Source of the DNA: Homalodisca vitripennis
Lineage: Eukaryota; Arthropoda; Insecta; Hemiptera; Cicadellidae
Reading direction: 5' to 3'
DNA length: 64,000 nucleotides
Assembly (NCBI RefSeq): GCF_021130785.1
Contig: NC_060215.1
Coordinates: forward strand, 68,452,501 to 68,516,500
Part shown: piece by piece, positions 1-11,100 of the stretch
How the letters are laid out: each line of letters opens with the position of its first letter
Numbering within the stretch: position 1 is the first letter of the stretch
Made by a program: the position numbers and the translations under genes
The notes under the pieces: model-generated
What the model was told of the DNA's origin: nothing
The model's input: only the letters and a program-made list of their open reading frames with translations
The model's database searches: none

Positions 1-235
1 CCCACCCGTATCCAACTAGGAGAACAATAGCTTTCTCAGATCTAACGTAACTGCACAACAAGACAAGTTCTGATCAATTCAAGGCAGTGAACCGCCTTCC
101 TAATAATTTAAAACTACCAGTACTAACTTGACAAAGGATTACATATTCGTTTTTATCCTAACTTCTCACAATCTAATTTATCATTAAATCTCAATATTTC
201 TTTCCCAAAATTTTCATTCAATTTAAGTTTTAATT
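1..235 (+). pseudogene. LINE reverse-transcriptase C-terminal tail, decayed
   Basis: In the + frame, with stops, this reads like the last part of a CR1/Jockey-type LINE reverse transcriptase. There is a Tyr-x-Thr-Arg-Arg segment at the very start, followed near 85-115 by the signature NRLPNNLKLPV, which resembles the family's common 'FNxLPxxIK' tail. The left edge is outside the window. Assignment rests on these motifs only. Confidence 0.35.
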
Positions 236-246
236 AAAAAAATTAT

Positions 247-1135
247 CCAATGTAGCTTTAAAAACGCTACATTACTCCCCCTCCTTTACTTCTTAATACG
301 GCCTAGCAGTTGATAACAAAATTTAACACCAATTAGCAATTCAAAATGTTTTTAAAACGTACATCATTTAGTTACCCACCAATGTTTTTGGAACAGACAG
401 AACAGTTAAACAAATAATAGTTGACCCGCTATAAAAGTAATGAAGGTCAATAGCTCGAGATAGTGAAGCCTAATACCCTCACATTCTAATTTTACTATAT
501 CTACAGCAGGTCAGTCGTTCCCAGTCCAAGATATTTTGTCCCTTCCGGTCTCCTCCTGTCGACGTCTATCTTTGTATGTCCTGTCGCCCTCAGTTACTTC
601 AGTCAGTTCGTGAGCGTCTACACAGCCGTGTCGTACCCTGAGTCCGTAGCTTTTGGATCTGCCGCGGGATGTCACCAGTGTTAGTGAGTGTTGTTCCGCA
701 TCTGACCTCCACCGCATTTCACATATAAACAGAACATTCTCTCTTACTATGACATAAGTCCCCTTTGTTTCCATTTATGTCAGAATTTCAGAGCTTGTCT
801 CGTTTCGTTTTCAAAAAATTTTAATTTTTATCCAACTTGAAGATTGCTCATTCTTTCCTTCATAAACTTTATTAAACTATTTAAGACCCTTTATTTTATT
901 ACTAACAAGTTATTTACATTGGATAACAGGGGGGGGGATTGACATAAATTTCTCTCTCTCATTCATTCACAATAAACAAATAAAAACATGAAATTGGACA
1001 CACAAGAAGGAATGTTAGTACATCAATAATATAATGTCTTTATACTAATATCAGACAGTATAATGGTTGTAGACACTATTATTAAATACTACATTTCTAA
1101 ATTTTATAAGCCAATGTAGCTTTAAAAACGCTACA
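247..1135 (-). mobile_element. Possible LTR-retrotransposon 3' end (PPT plus LTR edge)
   Basis: A 25-bp sequence occurs identically at 247-271 and 1111-1135; its core is the self-complementary TGTAGC...GCTACA. Read on the minus strand, the copy at 271 begins TGTAGC just after a purine-rich run (about 272-288, GGAGGGGGAG), which is the arrangement of a polypurine tract followed by an LTR. An 87-codon minus-strand ORF lies upstream of it. The two copies diverge immediately beyond the 25 bp, so two intact LTRs are not shown. Confidence 0.25.
511..774 (-). CDS. 87-residue ORF, possibly a retroelement polyprotein tail
   Basis: This ATG-to-stop ORF is more GC-rich than its surroundings. It is charged, with the C-terminal stretch DRTYKDRRRQEETGRD. 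I recognise no domain. It sits just upstream of the purine tract and LTR-like edge at 288-271 on the same strand, so it could be the 3' end of an LTR-element polyprotein. It could equally be a chance ORF in a GC-rich patch. Confidence 0.25.
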   Translation of the reverse strand: METKGTYVIVRENVLFICEMRWRSDAEQHSLTLVTSRGRSKSYGLRVRHGCVDAHELTEVTEGDRTYKDRRRQEETGRDKISWTGND

Positions 1136-2379
1136 GATTTTTTTTAATTATATAGTTTTTACCAGCTGTAACAAATCAAATAAAGATAGATAACTTATTT
1201 TCTTTTTTTATTATGTATAAAATGAGACCAAGTACAATGCCAAAATGTTAAATTTTAGTGTAAGAGTAATAAATATTCAAAAAACCGATCTAGTCGGACC
1301 TCAGCACTTTTTAGAAACACCTGCGGCCCAATCTTTTCGGCTCTAGGGACTCAAAGGATGAATGTTGGAAAAAGTACCTACGAATGAATGTCCTAAAATA
1401 CTTAGTTTTCTGTCTTATCTGTCTATTGCGTTTTTACATAATAGTGTTTTCCTAATTATCTGTTACAAATATAGACCAAAAGATAAAACAATGAATAAAT
1501 GCTGTACTTCTTATTACTGAAAAAAAAAACAATGAAATCTTTATCTCAGCAAAGTCCAAAAGGGCAGTTTGTTACAAAATTTAATATTAAAAAAACATAG
1601 TTTTTTAAGCCTTTTAAAGTTGCATGTGAAATTATTACTTACAAAATGTAAATCACTTAAAAATAGGTCACCATGGCACTAAAATAAAGATATATTCTAA
1701 CATGTTTAATGCTAAAGTAAATGTTTATCTTTCTTATGAATTTGCATAATTTTCTATGCATAAAAAAACATAATATATCCAAGCAATTTGAAACCAAAGT
1801 TAATTGAGATTTTGACACTGATTGTAAAAAAATTGGTATTGGTTGAAAACAAGTAGCTATAGATGTTTTTCCAGATAATTTGCTTCCCTACAATTAATGT
1901 CTTGTGTATAGTTAAGACAAAAGTGAAATATAATGTAATGATTTGTTTAATCTAGAAGAACTGGAACTGTACACAAATAAAAAAAATTCAACATTTTAAG
2001 TGTCTTTAAGAATATCCCAAATATGGTGCTCAATTTTAGAAAATTATTAAGTTGTAATAAATCTGATAATTGGATATACTATATGTAACTGGCAGAAGCA
2101 TATTTACATAACTTGAATTTTTTAATGATAAAAAATAGCTTTTTCTTAAACATGACAGTTTTTTTTTTTTAACAAAATGTTGTTTTTGTTGTTGATATTA
2201 TAAGAACTTCATGTGTTATACTTTTCATCTTACGTCAACTTTGCTTTTACTTATGATAGAAAACTAAGCATTTTAGGATACTTATTCTTAGGAAATGTTT
2301 TCTTTATTTTAATGTGTTAAACTATTTCTCTAGGTTTGTTGGTATATTTTAAAAGCGCCCTGTGTTATTATGTAATGTA
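1136..2379. other. AT-rich non-coding stretch, nothing recognised
   Basis: No ORF of note, no RNA gene and no clear repeat structure were seen. A TA dinucleotide at 2378-2379 is the target site of the next element. Confidence 0.5.
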
Positions 2380-2944
2380 CAGGGTGTATCAAAAAGAATC
2401 ATCCGATTTAATAAAACTATAACTATTCTGTTTGTTGAGATAAGTGTGCCAACAACGTACTGTTGAAAAGAGTATCTTTTAAAGTTTTACATGGTTCCCG
2501 CTAGATAGCAGCAGCACGTTTGAGTGAACGCCTACTTCATTTCTAGTGAAAATGGTGTCTGCGTTTTGTGTTCTACGTTTTTCGCTGTGTGAGTCTGTAA
2601 TAACTGTTCAGCGTGACTTTCTTAATAAGTATGGTGTTGATCCTCCTACATCACAGAGCATTAGATGTAGGAGGATGAGCAACAATGGATGAGCTGAGGA
2701 ATCGCATTACAACAGCAGTGGAATCAGTAACTCAGGACATGCTCGCTGCAGTGTGGGATGAATTTGAATACCTCATAGACATTTACTGTGTAGCTAAAGG
2801 TGGACATATTGAACACCTTTGTAAAGGTATGAAACAAAAATTTTTTGAGTTTCCCTTTCAGTCAAAAAATTAGTAATTGTATATGTTTACTACTGTTCGA
2901 AATATAGACATGCCAAATCGGATGATTCTTTTTGATACACCCTG
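2380..2944 (+). mobile_element. Internally deleted Tc1/mariner-type element (565 bp)
   Basis: Perfect 30-bp terminal inverted repeats start CAGGGTGTATCAAAAAGAAT and are flanked by TA at 2378-2379 and 2945-2946, the Tc1/mariner target duplication. Two coding remnants lie inside on the + strand. From the ATG at 2552 the N-terminal part contains CESVITVQRDFLNKYGVDPP, typical of the helix-turn-helix leader of insect mariner-like transposases. From 2685, 62 codons give the transposase C-terminus (LRNRITTAVESV, then GGHIEHL). The catalytic DDE core is deleted. A 13-bp inverted repeat (2640-2652 / 2664-2676) marks the join. The copy cannot mobilise itself. Confidence 0.85.
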
Positions 2945-2946
2945 TA

Positions 2947-3211
2947 TTATATCACATAAATGTTGTGTAGTGTTGTTTCGCATTATAAAACAAAAGTTAC
3001 AACACATTTTTGAGATTTATTTTTGAATAATGTAGGAGAATTATTTCATGTCAAAACAACATATGTAATAATCCTAGCAGTGTGTGAAGCGCACCTGAGA
3101 TACCTTTTAGGGTTTTTTGAAAAAAGTACTATTTATTGGCTATATATATATATATATATATGTATATCAATAATATTTATACCTATATATTTAGGAAGTA
3201 CTAAAGTATAG

Positions 3212-3296
<85 letters not shown>

Positions 3297-5138
3297 TATA
3301 GGTCTTTGTCTGTAATCTAACGAGTTTGTTAGCCACTTTATAAAAATATAATTTCTGAAGTTCGCACCAGCTGTCTGAAGAATGTACCAAATACGTCAGC
3401 ACTGTTACTGCCATTTCATTCCATGTTCTACTTTGTTTACAATAAACATACTTCCAAATCCTTAATTGAGCCTGGTAAATTGTATAAAATACATTGTTCG
3501 AGAAAACATAATAAACTCCTTTATAATTTGATGGAGCAAAATAAGAAAAAAAAATCTCCTTGAAGATAAAGAGCTAATGCATCAAAAGAATTGTCAAGAA
3601 TGTATTTTGTGCTGATGGGTTGGCAGCAGTTTTAAAATGAAGTTGGAGGTAATTGCTTTCTCTCACAACCGGTGTCCAATCAGTTTGCCAATTGGTAATG
3701 CAAGTTATAACCTTTATGAAGTGCAGTAACTTTTTTTAGATAATACACTATGAAGGATTACTTTGAGTAGTATTATGGAGTGTTTGATATAAAATAATGA
3801 AAGTGGCTTGTTTTAGTGTTAAAACTATTATTTACATGTATAGCAAACTTTGTATTTCTTTGTGGGCTCTAGGCCTGTCTTTCCCAAAATGGAATATTCA
3901 TTTGCTGTATTTAAATGAAAACGTAATTTCATAATGATTTGTTTATTTCTTATAAATTTCTTATATTTTATGCTTTTTCAAAATTATTCGTAGAATAGCA
4001 AATGTCTAACCTAGACTATTGTACACGGAAGTTTTTAGACTAGATAAATATTCTTTTTGCTATAAATATTTATGAATATCAAATAAGTCTACACGTTTTT
4101 TACAATTTAATTTTACAGTTAGTTTTTTTAAATATTCCTAGAATAGCAAAGGTCTTTATTTCATTAGTCATAAACTGCTTTTTAACTTTCTAAAAAAGAC
4201 TATGTTTAAGTTTCATTTTAAATTTTATATATATATTTATTTATTTTTAGCTGTATCACAATACATTTTTATATGTATTTTATTCACAAACAAAAACAGA
4301 ACAAAATATGCTATAGAAAAAATTAACAACATTTTTATAATATATTTTTACAAAAACTATGCTATATTTTTAGCAAAAGTATGTCTACGAGCAGCCCGTT
4401 ACATATTGTGTTATATTCAATTTATTACTCACAGTATTTTGATTTTATGCTTATTTTCCATTACCTAATTAGTTTTCTATGTGGAGTATATTTCCGATAA
4501 CAATACAAAAATTCAGTATAAGGCCTAATATTGAGACTAAGAAAATCACCTGATAATACATTTTTGTTTCTACTGTTTCAAAAATAAAGTTGTTTAAAGT
4601 TTCAAAATATTGCTATAAAGACACGAACAGACATTTATGAATTTGCTCTAGGAGTTGTCTCATCATTGGTAAAGAGGTGGGAGAGGTATCATTTCGTACC
4701 AATTATATTTCCAGTTATATAACACAAACTGGGTTAAAATGAAAATTTTTGTTAAAATACACATAACAAATTTGATTAAATATCTTTTAAGTACATAATT
4801 TAAAATTTTCAAAAATGTTCTTTGAATTTATTGAACTAAAGTAGTTTGTTTTGATGAATAATAATACTTATCTTTTAAAAAAATGTTTTTTGATTTAAGT
4901 TTTACTAAAAGGAACATAATTTTAAGTATGTTATTTAAAATATTGCAATAAAAGGTTATTTTTTTGTAAATTTACTGGCCAAGTATAAAAAGGAATGATA
5001 ATAGATTCATTCTCAAATAAAAGCTTCTATGATGCTTGTTTTTTATAATCGTAATTATTCTTTATATACATAAAAAACCAACAACACAATGGGTACTAAA
5101 GATAAAAACAGCAGCATTATTTAAAATATTATTTAACA
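2947..5138. other. Non-coding DNA upstream of the five-exon gene
   Basis: AT-rich sequence with TA microsatellites at 3141-3300. No convincing exon was found before 5139. The promoter and any 5' UTR exon of the gene at 5139-14777 may lie here, but no TATA box or initiator could be chosen in this composition. Confidence 0.4.
3141..3300. repeat. (TA)n microsatellite cluster
   Basis: Three TA runs (about 3141-3162, 3214-3258 and 3264-3291) are separated by short unique spacers. Short Tyr/Ile-rich ORFs on both strands here are artefacts of the repeat. Confidence 0.95.
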
Positions 5139-5168
5139 ATGCCCCGAGAAAGAATTAAGTATGAAGCT
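5139..5168 (+). CDS. Exon 1 (start) of the 415-residue gene
   Basis: ATG followed by nine codons (MPRERIKYEA), then a consensus donor GTAAGT. An in-frame stop lies 33 bases upstream of the ATG. The exon is very short; it is supported by phase agreement with exon 2 and by the donor. Confidence 0.6.
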
Positions 5169-8100
5169 GTAAGTAGATTTTCCATAAATATAGTTTATTT
5201 ACAAATTAAATTAATAAATGTCTTTTGAGTTTGGCTTCTATCACTTTCAGCAATAGTGTTTATTCTCTCAGCCAGAATACTCTGATTTACTTTTGTGGCA
5301 GTACCCACAACCTACAACCACAGGATATCCGCATATCAGGATAGGTGAACGAACAATCTAGCTGGTCCATATGGATGAAGAAAACTTTTGAAACAACAAA
5401 CACATAATTAAAATTTGGTATTATTCTTAGTCGAAGTACTCACTATAGGTATTCCAAATTTTAGCAAAATCTAAAATTGTGAGGTGAATTGAGTGTGAAG
5501 AGTTGATATGGAATGGCTCAGGAAGGGATTTTGGCAGAACCTTTACATGAAACAGGTACTAGTTATATGCAAGTAGACTATCTAGTATGTTGTAAGAGGT
5601 GAATTAGTAGTATAATTTATTGTTTTTTTATACTAAGGTACCAGCCATATGGGTGTTAGCCCCACAGTCAATCAGACGCAAAGCCTCATCTTGCAGCCTT
5701 ACTACAACAATAATAATAACAATCTCAACGAATCCACTGAAGATACAGGTAAAAAATACAACATTATCTGCTTTTCACTTTTATTCTTTCACTTTTTTAA
5801 AATAAAAAATTATCAGTACTTGGAATGTGTGAATTGTGAAACTTAAAGTAGAATCAGTATATATTGAATAGTGCATATTCACGTTAAACATAGAATACTT
5901 TTTAAAATATGAATATAAAAAAAAATACTTAATCATATAACTGAGGATAATTAAATAGTGAAAAAATTGCATGGTTGTTAATTTTGGATACTGTAAGTCA
6001 AGAGCAAATAAATTATTCAATAAGTTAAAATGGTGCGAAAAGTGGTGTGCCGAATTGACACAACATAGAATATTTTTTCTTTTGTGACTTATAATCATAA
6101 ATATTTAGAATTTGTATTACAAGTCCATTGTTGCTTTGTCATGTCGCAAGTCACGTTGCTTTCTTTGTTTTTCACCTGGCTAGGCTATAGTATTGTTTAT
6201 AAAATCTAATTATGGACTCAAATAATATTTAACGTTGTATGAATAGTATTGATGCTGAGGTATTCAGTGTTAACTTTTACTGTGTTTTATATTCTTATAT
6301 ACTCTACACAACTACAGCTGCAAATTTAGTTTGTATTTTAATTCATTGTATGAGTATGATACAGATCATAAAGTTATTAAGAAATGCATTCATGAATAGT
6401 AAAAGACACAACTTTGTTATGAAGTTAAAAATTTTAGTTTTAATCATAATTCGGGATAAAAATTATGCTAGAGCAATAAATGCCTTTATTGTCTTTTACA
6501 TTTTTAGAACAAAATAATTTATTTAGTTCTACTCAATTACAGAAAAGGTCTGAATAACGATTTTAAACTCAGATCTGTTAATAAATCATAATTCGTTGCA
6601 AAATGTTAGGTGCTAATTCACCACCATTCATTTTAATTTAACTTAATTTCATTACAGTGAAGTTTTAGGGTTTAATTTGCATGGTATTAGGTTTTGAAAT
6701 TTGATGAAACCAGTTGTTTTGTCAAAGGAAGTATGTTATTCTAAGCTTTATTAATTCTCATCATCATCATCGTCAGACGTTTCCGTTCTCACGGGTCGTC
6801 GTACACAGCCTCCTCCACTTTAGTCTATCGTTCCAGGTCTCCTCTTCATCCACCTGTATTTTCTGTAGTCCCCTTCTCTCTATGTCTTTCCACACTTGGT
6901 CCTCCCATCTTCCTCTCGGTCTTCCTCTTGGTCTTCTTCCTCCTTCCTCCTTCTCCAGTGCTATTCTAGGCATTCTATTATCTCCCATCCTCTTCACATG
7001 CCCCATCCACTGTATTCTTCTTCCTTCCATTGTCTCTTGCAGTGAAACTACCTTCAATCTTTCTCTAGTTATTTCGTTCCTTATTCTATCTCTTCTTGTA
7101 GTCTTCTCTATCCCTCTTAAAAATCTCATTTCTGCAGCTTGCAATCTGCTTAAATCATTTTTAGTCCACGTCCACGTCTCTGCTCCATATAATAAAATTG
7201 GTTGGAAATAAGATTTATACATCAATACTTTTGATTCTTTCCCAATGTTCCAACTCCACACAATCTTCTTTACCATATTGAAAAACTTTCCACTCTTCCA
7301 TATTCTGTTTCCTATCTCTTCTCTTATTGTGCCCCTATCTGTTATGATACTTCCTAAATAACAGAATTCCTTCACCTTTTCAAGTCTTTTTCCTTCAACT
7401 AACACGTCTTTGTTATTTCCATCCCTTCTCTCTACTTTCATTACTTTACATTTTTGTATGTTCATCTCTAAACCATATTTCTTCGCCACTTTTGCCCATT
7501 TGTTTAACTCTCGTTCTAACTCTTCTTCCCTATTTTCCCATATCATTATGTCATCCGCATATGCTATTGTCTTAAGTTCGTCTGCTCCTCTGTTTCCTTG
7601 TACTTCTAGAATAATTTCATCCATTATAATATTGAAAAGGAAAGGTGACAATATGCTTCCCTGCCTTACTCCTCTCTCTGTTTTAAAAGTATCTGTATAT
7701 TTTTCTTCAATTCTTACCCTGTTTTTACATATGCCGTACAGGTTCTTTATTCTTTCTACTATTCCCTCACGCAATCCTATTATTTCGCAATCCTATTTAT
7801 TAATTCTATTCCATGTAAATCTGTGCATAGAGTTTATCAAGTGCAAAATAGGTAAATTTATTACTGAACAGAGAGATGGTTTTCATAAAGCATACAAGAG
7901 CAAGTCCTAAACTATAATTACCCCTGGTTCAGTATTACATTGCTTTTAAAGGCACCCCAACCACATGATCACCAACAGCAGAAACGTTTCCTCCCTTGCC
8001 AGAATCAACAATGTAACCGTTTGTTGGGTTCCTGGTCATGAGGGGATTCTTGGGAACGAAAGAGCTGATGCTCTGGCCAACCAGGGCTCAGCAACAATTA

Positions 8101-11100
8101 TGACGGGCCCTCAACCGTTCTGCGGTGTTCCAAGGTGTGAATCCTCTAGGGTTGTCTCGAAATGGATTCGCGCGGAGCATGGGAGAAGGTGGAGGTTGCA
8201 TCCGGGTTTGAGAGTGAGTAGAATGGTATTACAGTCACCTTCCTCCAAGGTGGCTTCGGACCTTCTCTCATTAAACAGATCAATGTCTTCTATGGTCATT
8301 GGTCTCATTACGGGGCATGGTCACCTGAGGAAGCATCTACACAGAGTTGGCATCCTTCAGGAGGATCCGCTCTGTGGAAGGTGTAATCTTGATTGCCCTG
8401 CAATAGCAAGAGAGCGGTATGCCATCTTTGGTAGCTTGGACAGGTGTGGTGAATTTTCCCAGGAGGACTTGATAGGTTGTTTTCGGCGGTTTGTTGAACT
8501 GCTGAAGTTGTAGACTGGTGGGCCTCATGGTGTTTCCGGGGTGCACAAAAAGCCCTTGAGGCTTAAGTGCATGGCAGTAGGCCGCCCCAAGGAAAAAAAA
8601 AAAAAAAAGCTTATAACATTAAAAAATATTTTTGGACTATGATTAGTACCATTAGCTTGAGTTTGAAGCAAACTACAAATGTTTGGATTCTTTTACATAC
8701 TTTGAATTTATGTGGAACCAACCTTTCTTTCAAATATTACTTTGAAATTATTTATTGTTTGTGTTAATTATTTCAGAGTATTGTTATTTCTTAATTAAGG
8801 TAGATCTTAATTTTTGTGTATGAGCGCTTGATAAACGTTTTGTATGTTTCAGGTGACAAGGAAGGCATGGATTCTAATTTATCAGAAGGCACAGTTGAAA
8901 CTTTGCTTACACTGTCTCCATCAGAACCTTGTGTGGAAGCAATCACAAGTAAGGACAATTATATGGAATTAAGATAATCTATTTTGAGTGCATAGTATTA
9001 TATTTTTATCTGATCTTATTCATTATTATTACGTTTCAAAATATAAGATACTGGATCTTAAAAGCCAGGTGATGATCTTAAGGTCTCTTAAGTACATCAA
9101 TAATTGCTCCAATACGAGTATATCAATAAAAGCTTAAAAATCAGAGTTTAGGATCCTATATACAGTTAAAATAATGTAGCTTAAATCTATGAACAAGAAT
9201 GTTAATGCCACATATATTAAATCAAAACTATATTTTAAAATTGAATGTAATTTTTTACATGTATTGATGACCCACCATATCAATTGAGGTTTCCTTAGTA
9301 TCTAATTCATACCGGTACAAACACAGAGATATGGAAAACTACAATGACCATAACATTCAAAATTAACACATACACAGATATAACAGGATTTGTGTTAAAA
9401 GGAAATGCCCAAATAGTTTGCTTGGCTTTTTGTTTAATTGAGAAAATTATGTCAACAAATGAAAAGATGAGAATACATTGGAAACTCAAATGTGAGTAAA
9501 TAACTGATAATTAGGACATTGGATCACTCATATAACAATAATAATCATTCATGACTCACACCATGAGATGTAACTTTCAATGACCCCCAGATACTTTACT
9601 TCTTTTTAGAATATGAGAGATCTACCAACAAGCCTAAGGTATTTGAAATTGTATAGGTTTCTTTCTTTGTTGGTGAATAGAATTCGATTTTCTCAAGATT
9701 GACTCTAACATCCCCCTTCTGCTATCACACAAAGGATTTGTAGGTTGTTCTAAGAATGTGTGATACAATTTCGGAGAACCACCCTTGAACAAAACAATCT
9801 TCATAGGTCTTGATATAGGGTCCCTGCATGAAACTTCATGAAAGAATCAATGAACAATGAGATATAAGAGGATTGGTGGTAAAAAAAAATTGTGTGGGCT
9901 GCTCCTTATCGTTGTAATTTGTGACCTTCATGGTTTTTGATAGCAGTGCAATAATGAATCGTTTGACAAGTTTTTAACATTTGTTTAAGCCTTTTAGTGC
10001 CAACATCCTGTTATCCGGAAGTATAAAAACATATGCATAAAGTGCCAATGTTCTGTTTACTGGACATTCTAAAAACTACGCCTAAAATTCCAACGCCCGG
10101 TTAATCGGACGTCACGCAAAAAATAATTAAAAATTCAAAAATAAACATTTGATTTACTTAAAAATATATAGTTTTACCTATAAACCATGATTACACACAC
10201 ACACACACACACACGCACGCACGCACACACGCACACACGCACGCACACACACACAAGTCTAAGAGACTGTCATTTACAATTAGATCAATTTAGCGTCAAG
10301 TTTGAGTCTATACTGATTCAAAACTACTTAGGGAAACTCATATAGCATACATTTGAGCCAAACTGTCTTAAGTTATATTTTTTTACTCAGAAGTTTAAAA
10401 AACTATCCATCAAATAACTATGTAAGATCTGCTTATTTTGCTTTCTTTCAAAGTATTAACACTTTCACTGCCACCTCCTAATTTTGACAACTTTCTTACA
10501 CTGCCACTTGTTTTAATGATTTTTAAATACATTTTTAACCAATAATAAGAAAACCATATAACTCAGATTTGTTTAAAGCTGTGTTCTTCCTCTTTCTACA
10601 CAATTGCTCACTTAAAAACATAATGTCTTTTGTAAAAAAAATTAAAAATTTTGACCAAAAACATCATTATATACTAGTCTGTAACATTCTCATTATTGTT
10701 TGCTGTATTCAGTATTTTAATTACTGTCATTGTAGCTACAAATGCTTAAATTTTTGTGTGTGTGGGCCTAACCCACTTGTTCCAGGGCCATAATCAAAAT
10801 CTTCATCAAAGGCTGAAAATCAACAATAAACTGTAAAATTCTGCAATAAACCAATTATTTATAAAACTCAAGAATAAAAGTTTTTATTACTATTTTGCTT
10901 ATTTGTTTTTTGAGTAAAAGAACAATGTCAACAAGTCCATCAGTATTAAAATCAGGATCATTATCTGTGTCACCTGGGAATAAATCATTACTTTCACTGT
11001 CACTTGAAAATCTGAGTAACTCTTCTAGCACTTGATTGTCTTCAATACTGTCACAATTGATTGTATTTACTCACAAAACAATTGTAAACTAAATAAAACT

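Noticed and set aside
3023..3414. ORFs on both strands over the TA microsatellites
   Set aside because: Translations are Tyr/Ile repeats produced by (TA)n; no start context or domain.
7410..7910. 166-codon + strand ORF
   Set aside because: Antisense shadow of the RTE reverse transcriptase at 6773-7774, continued into flanking sequence.
9600..9760. Possible LINE coding remnant on the minus strand
   Set aside because: Only one short segment is suggestive and no catalytic or tail motif could be placed.
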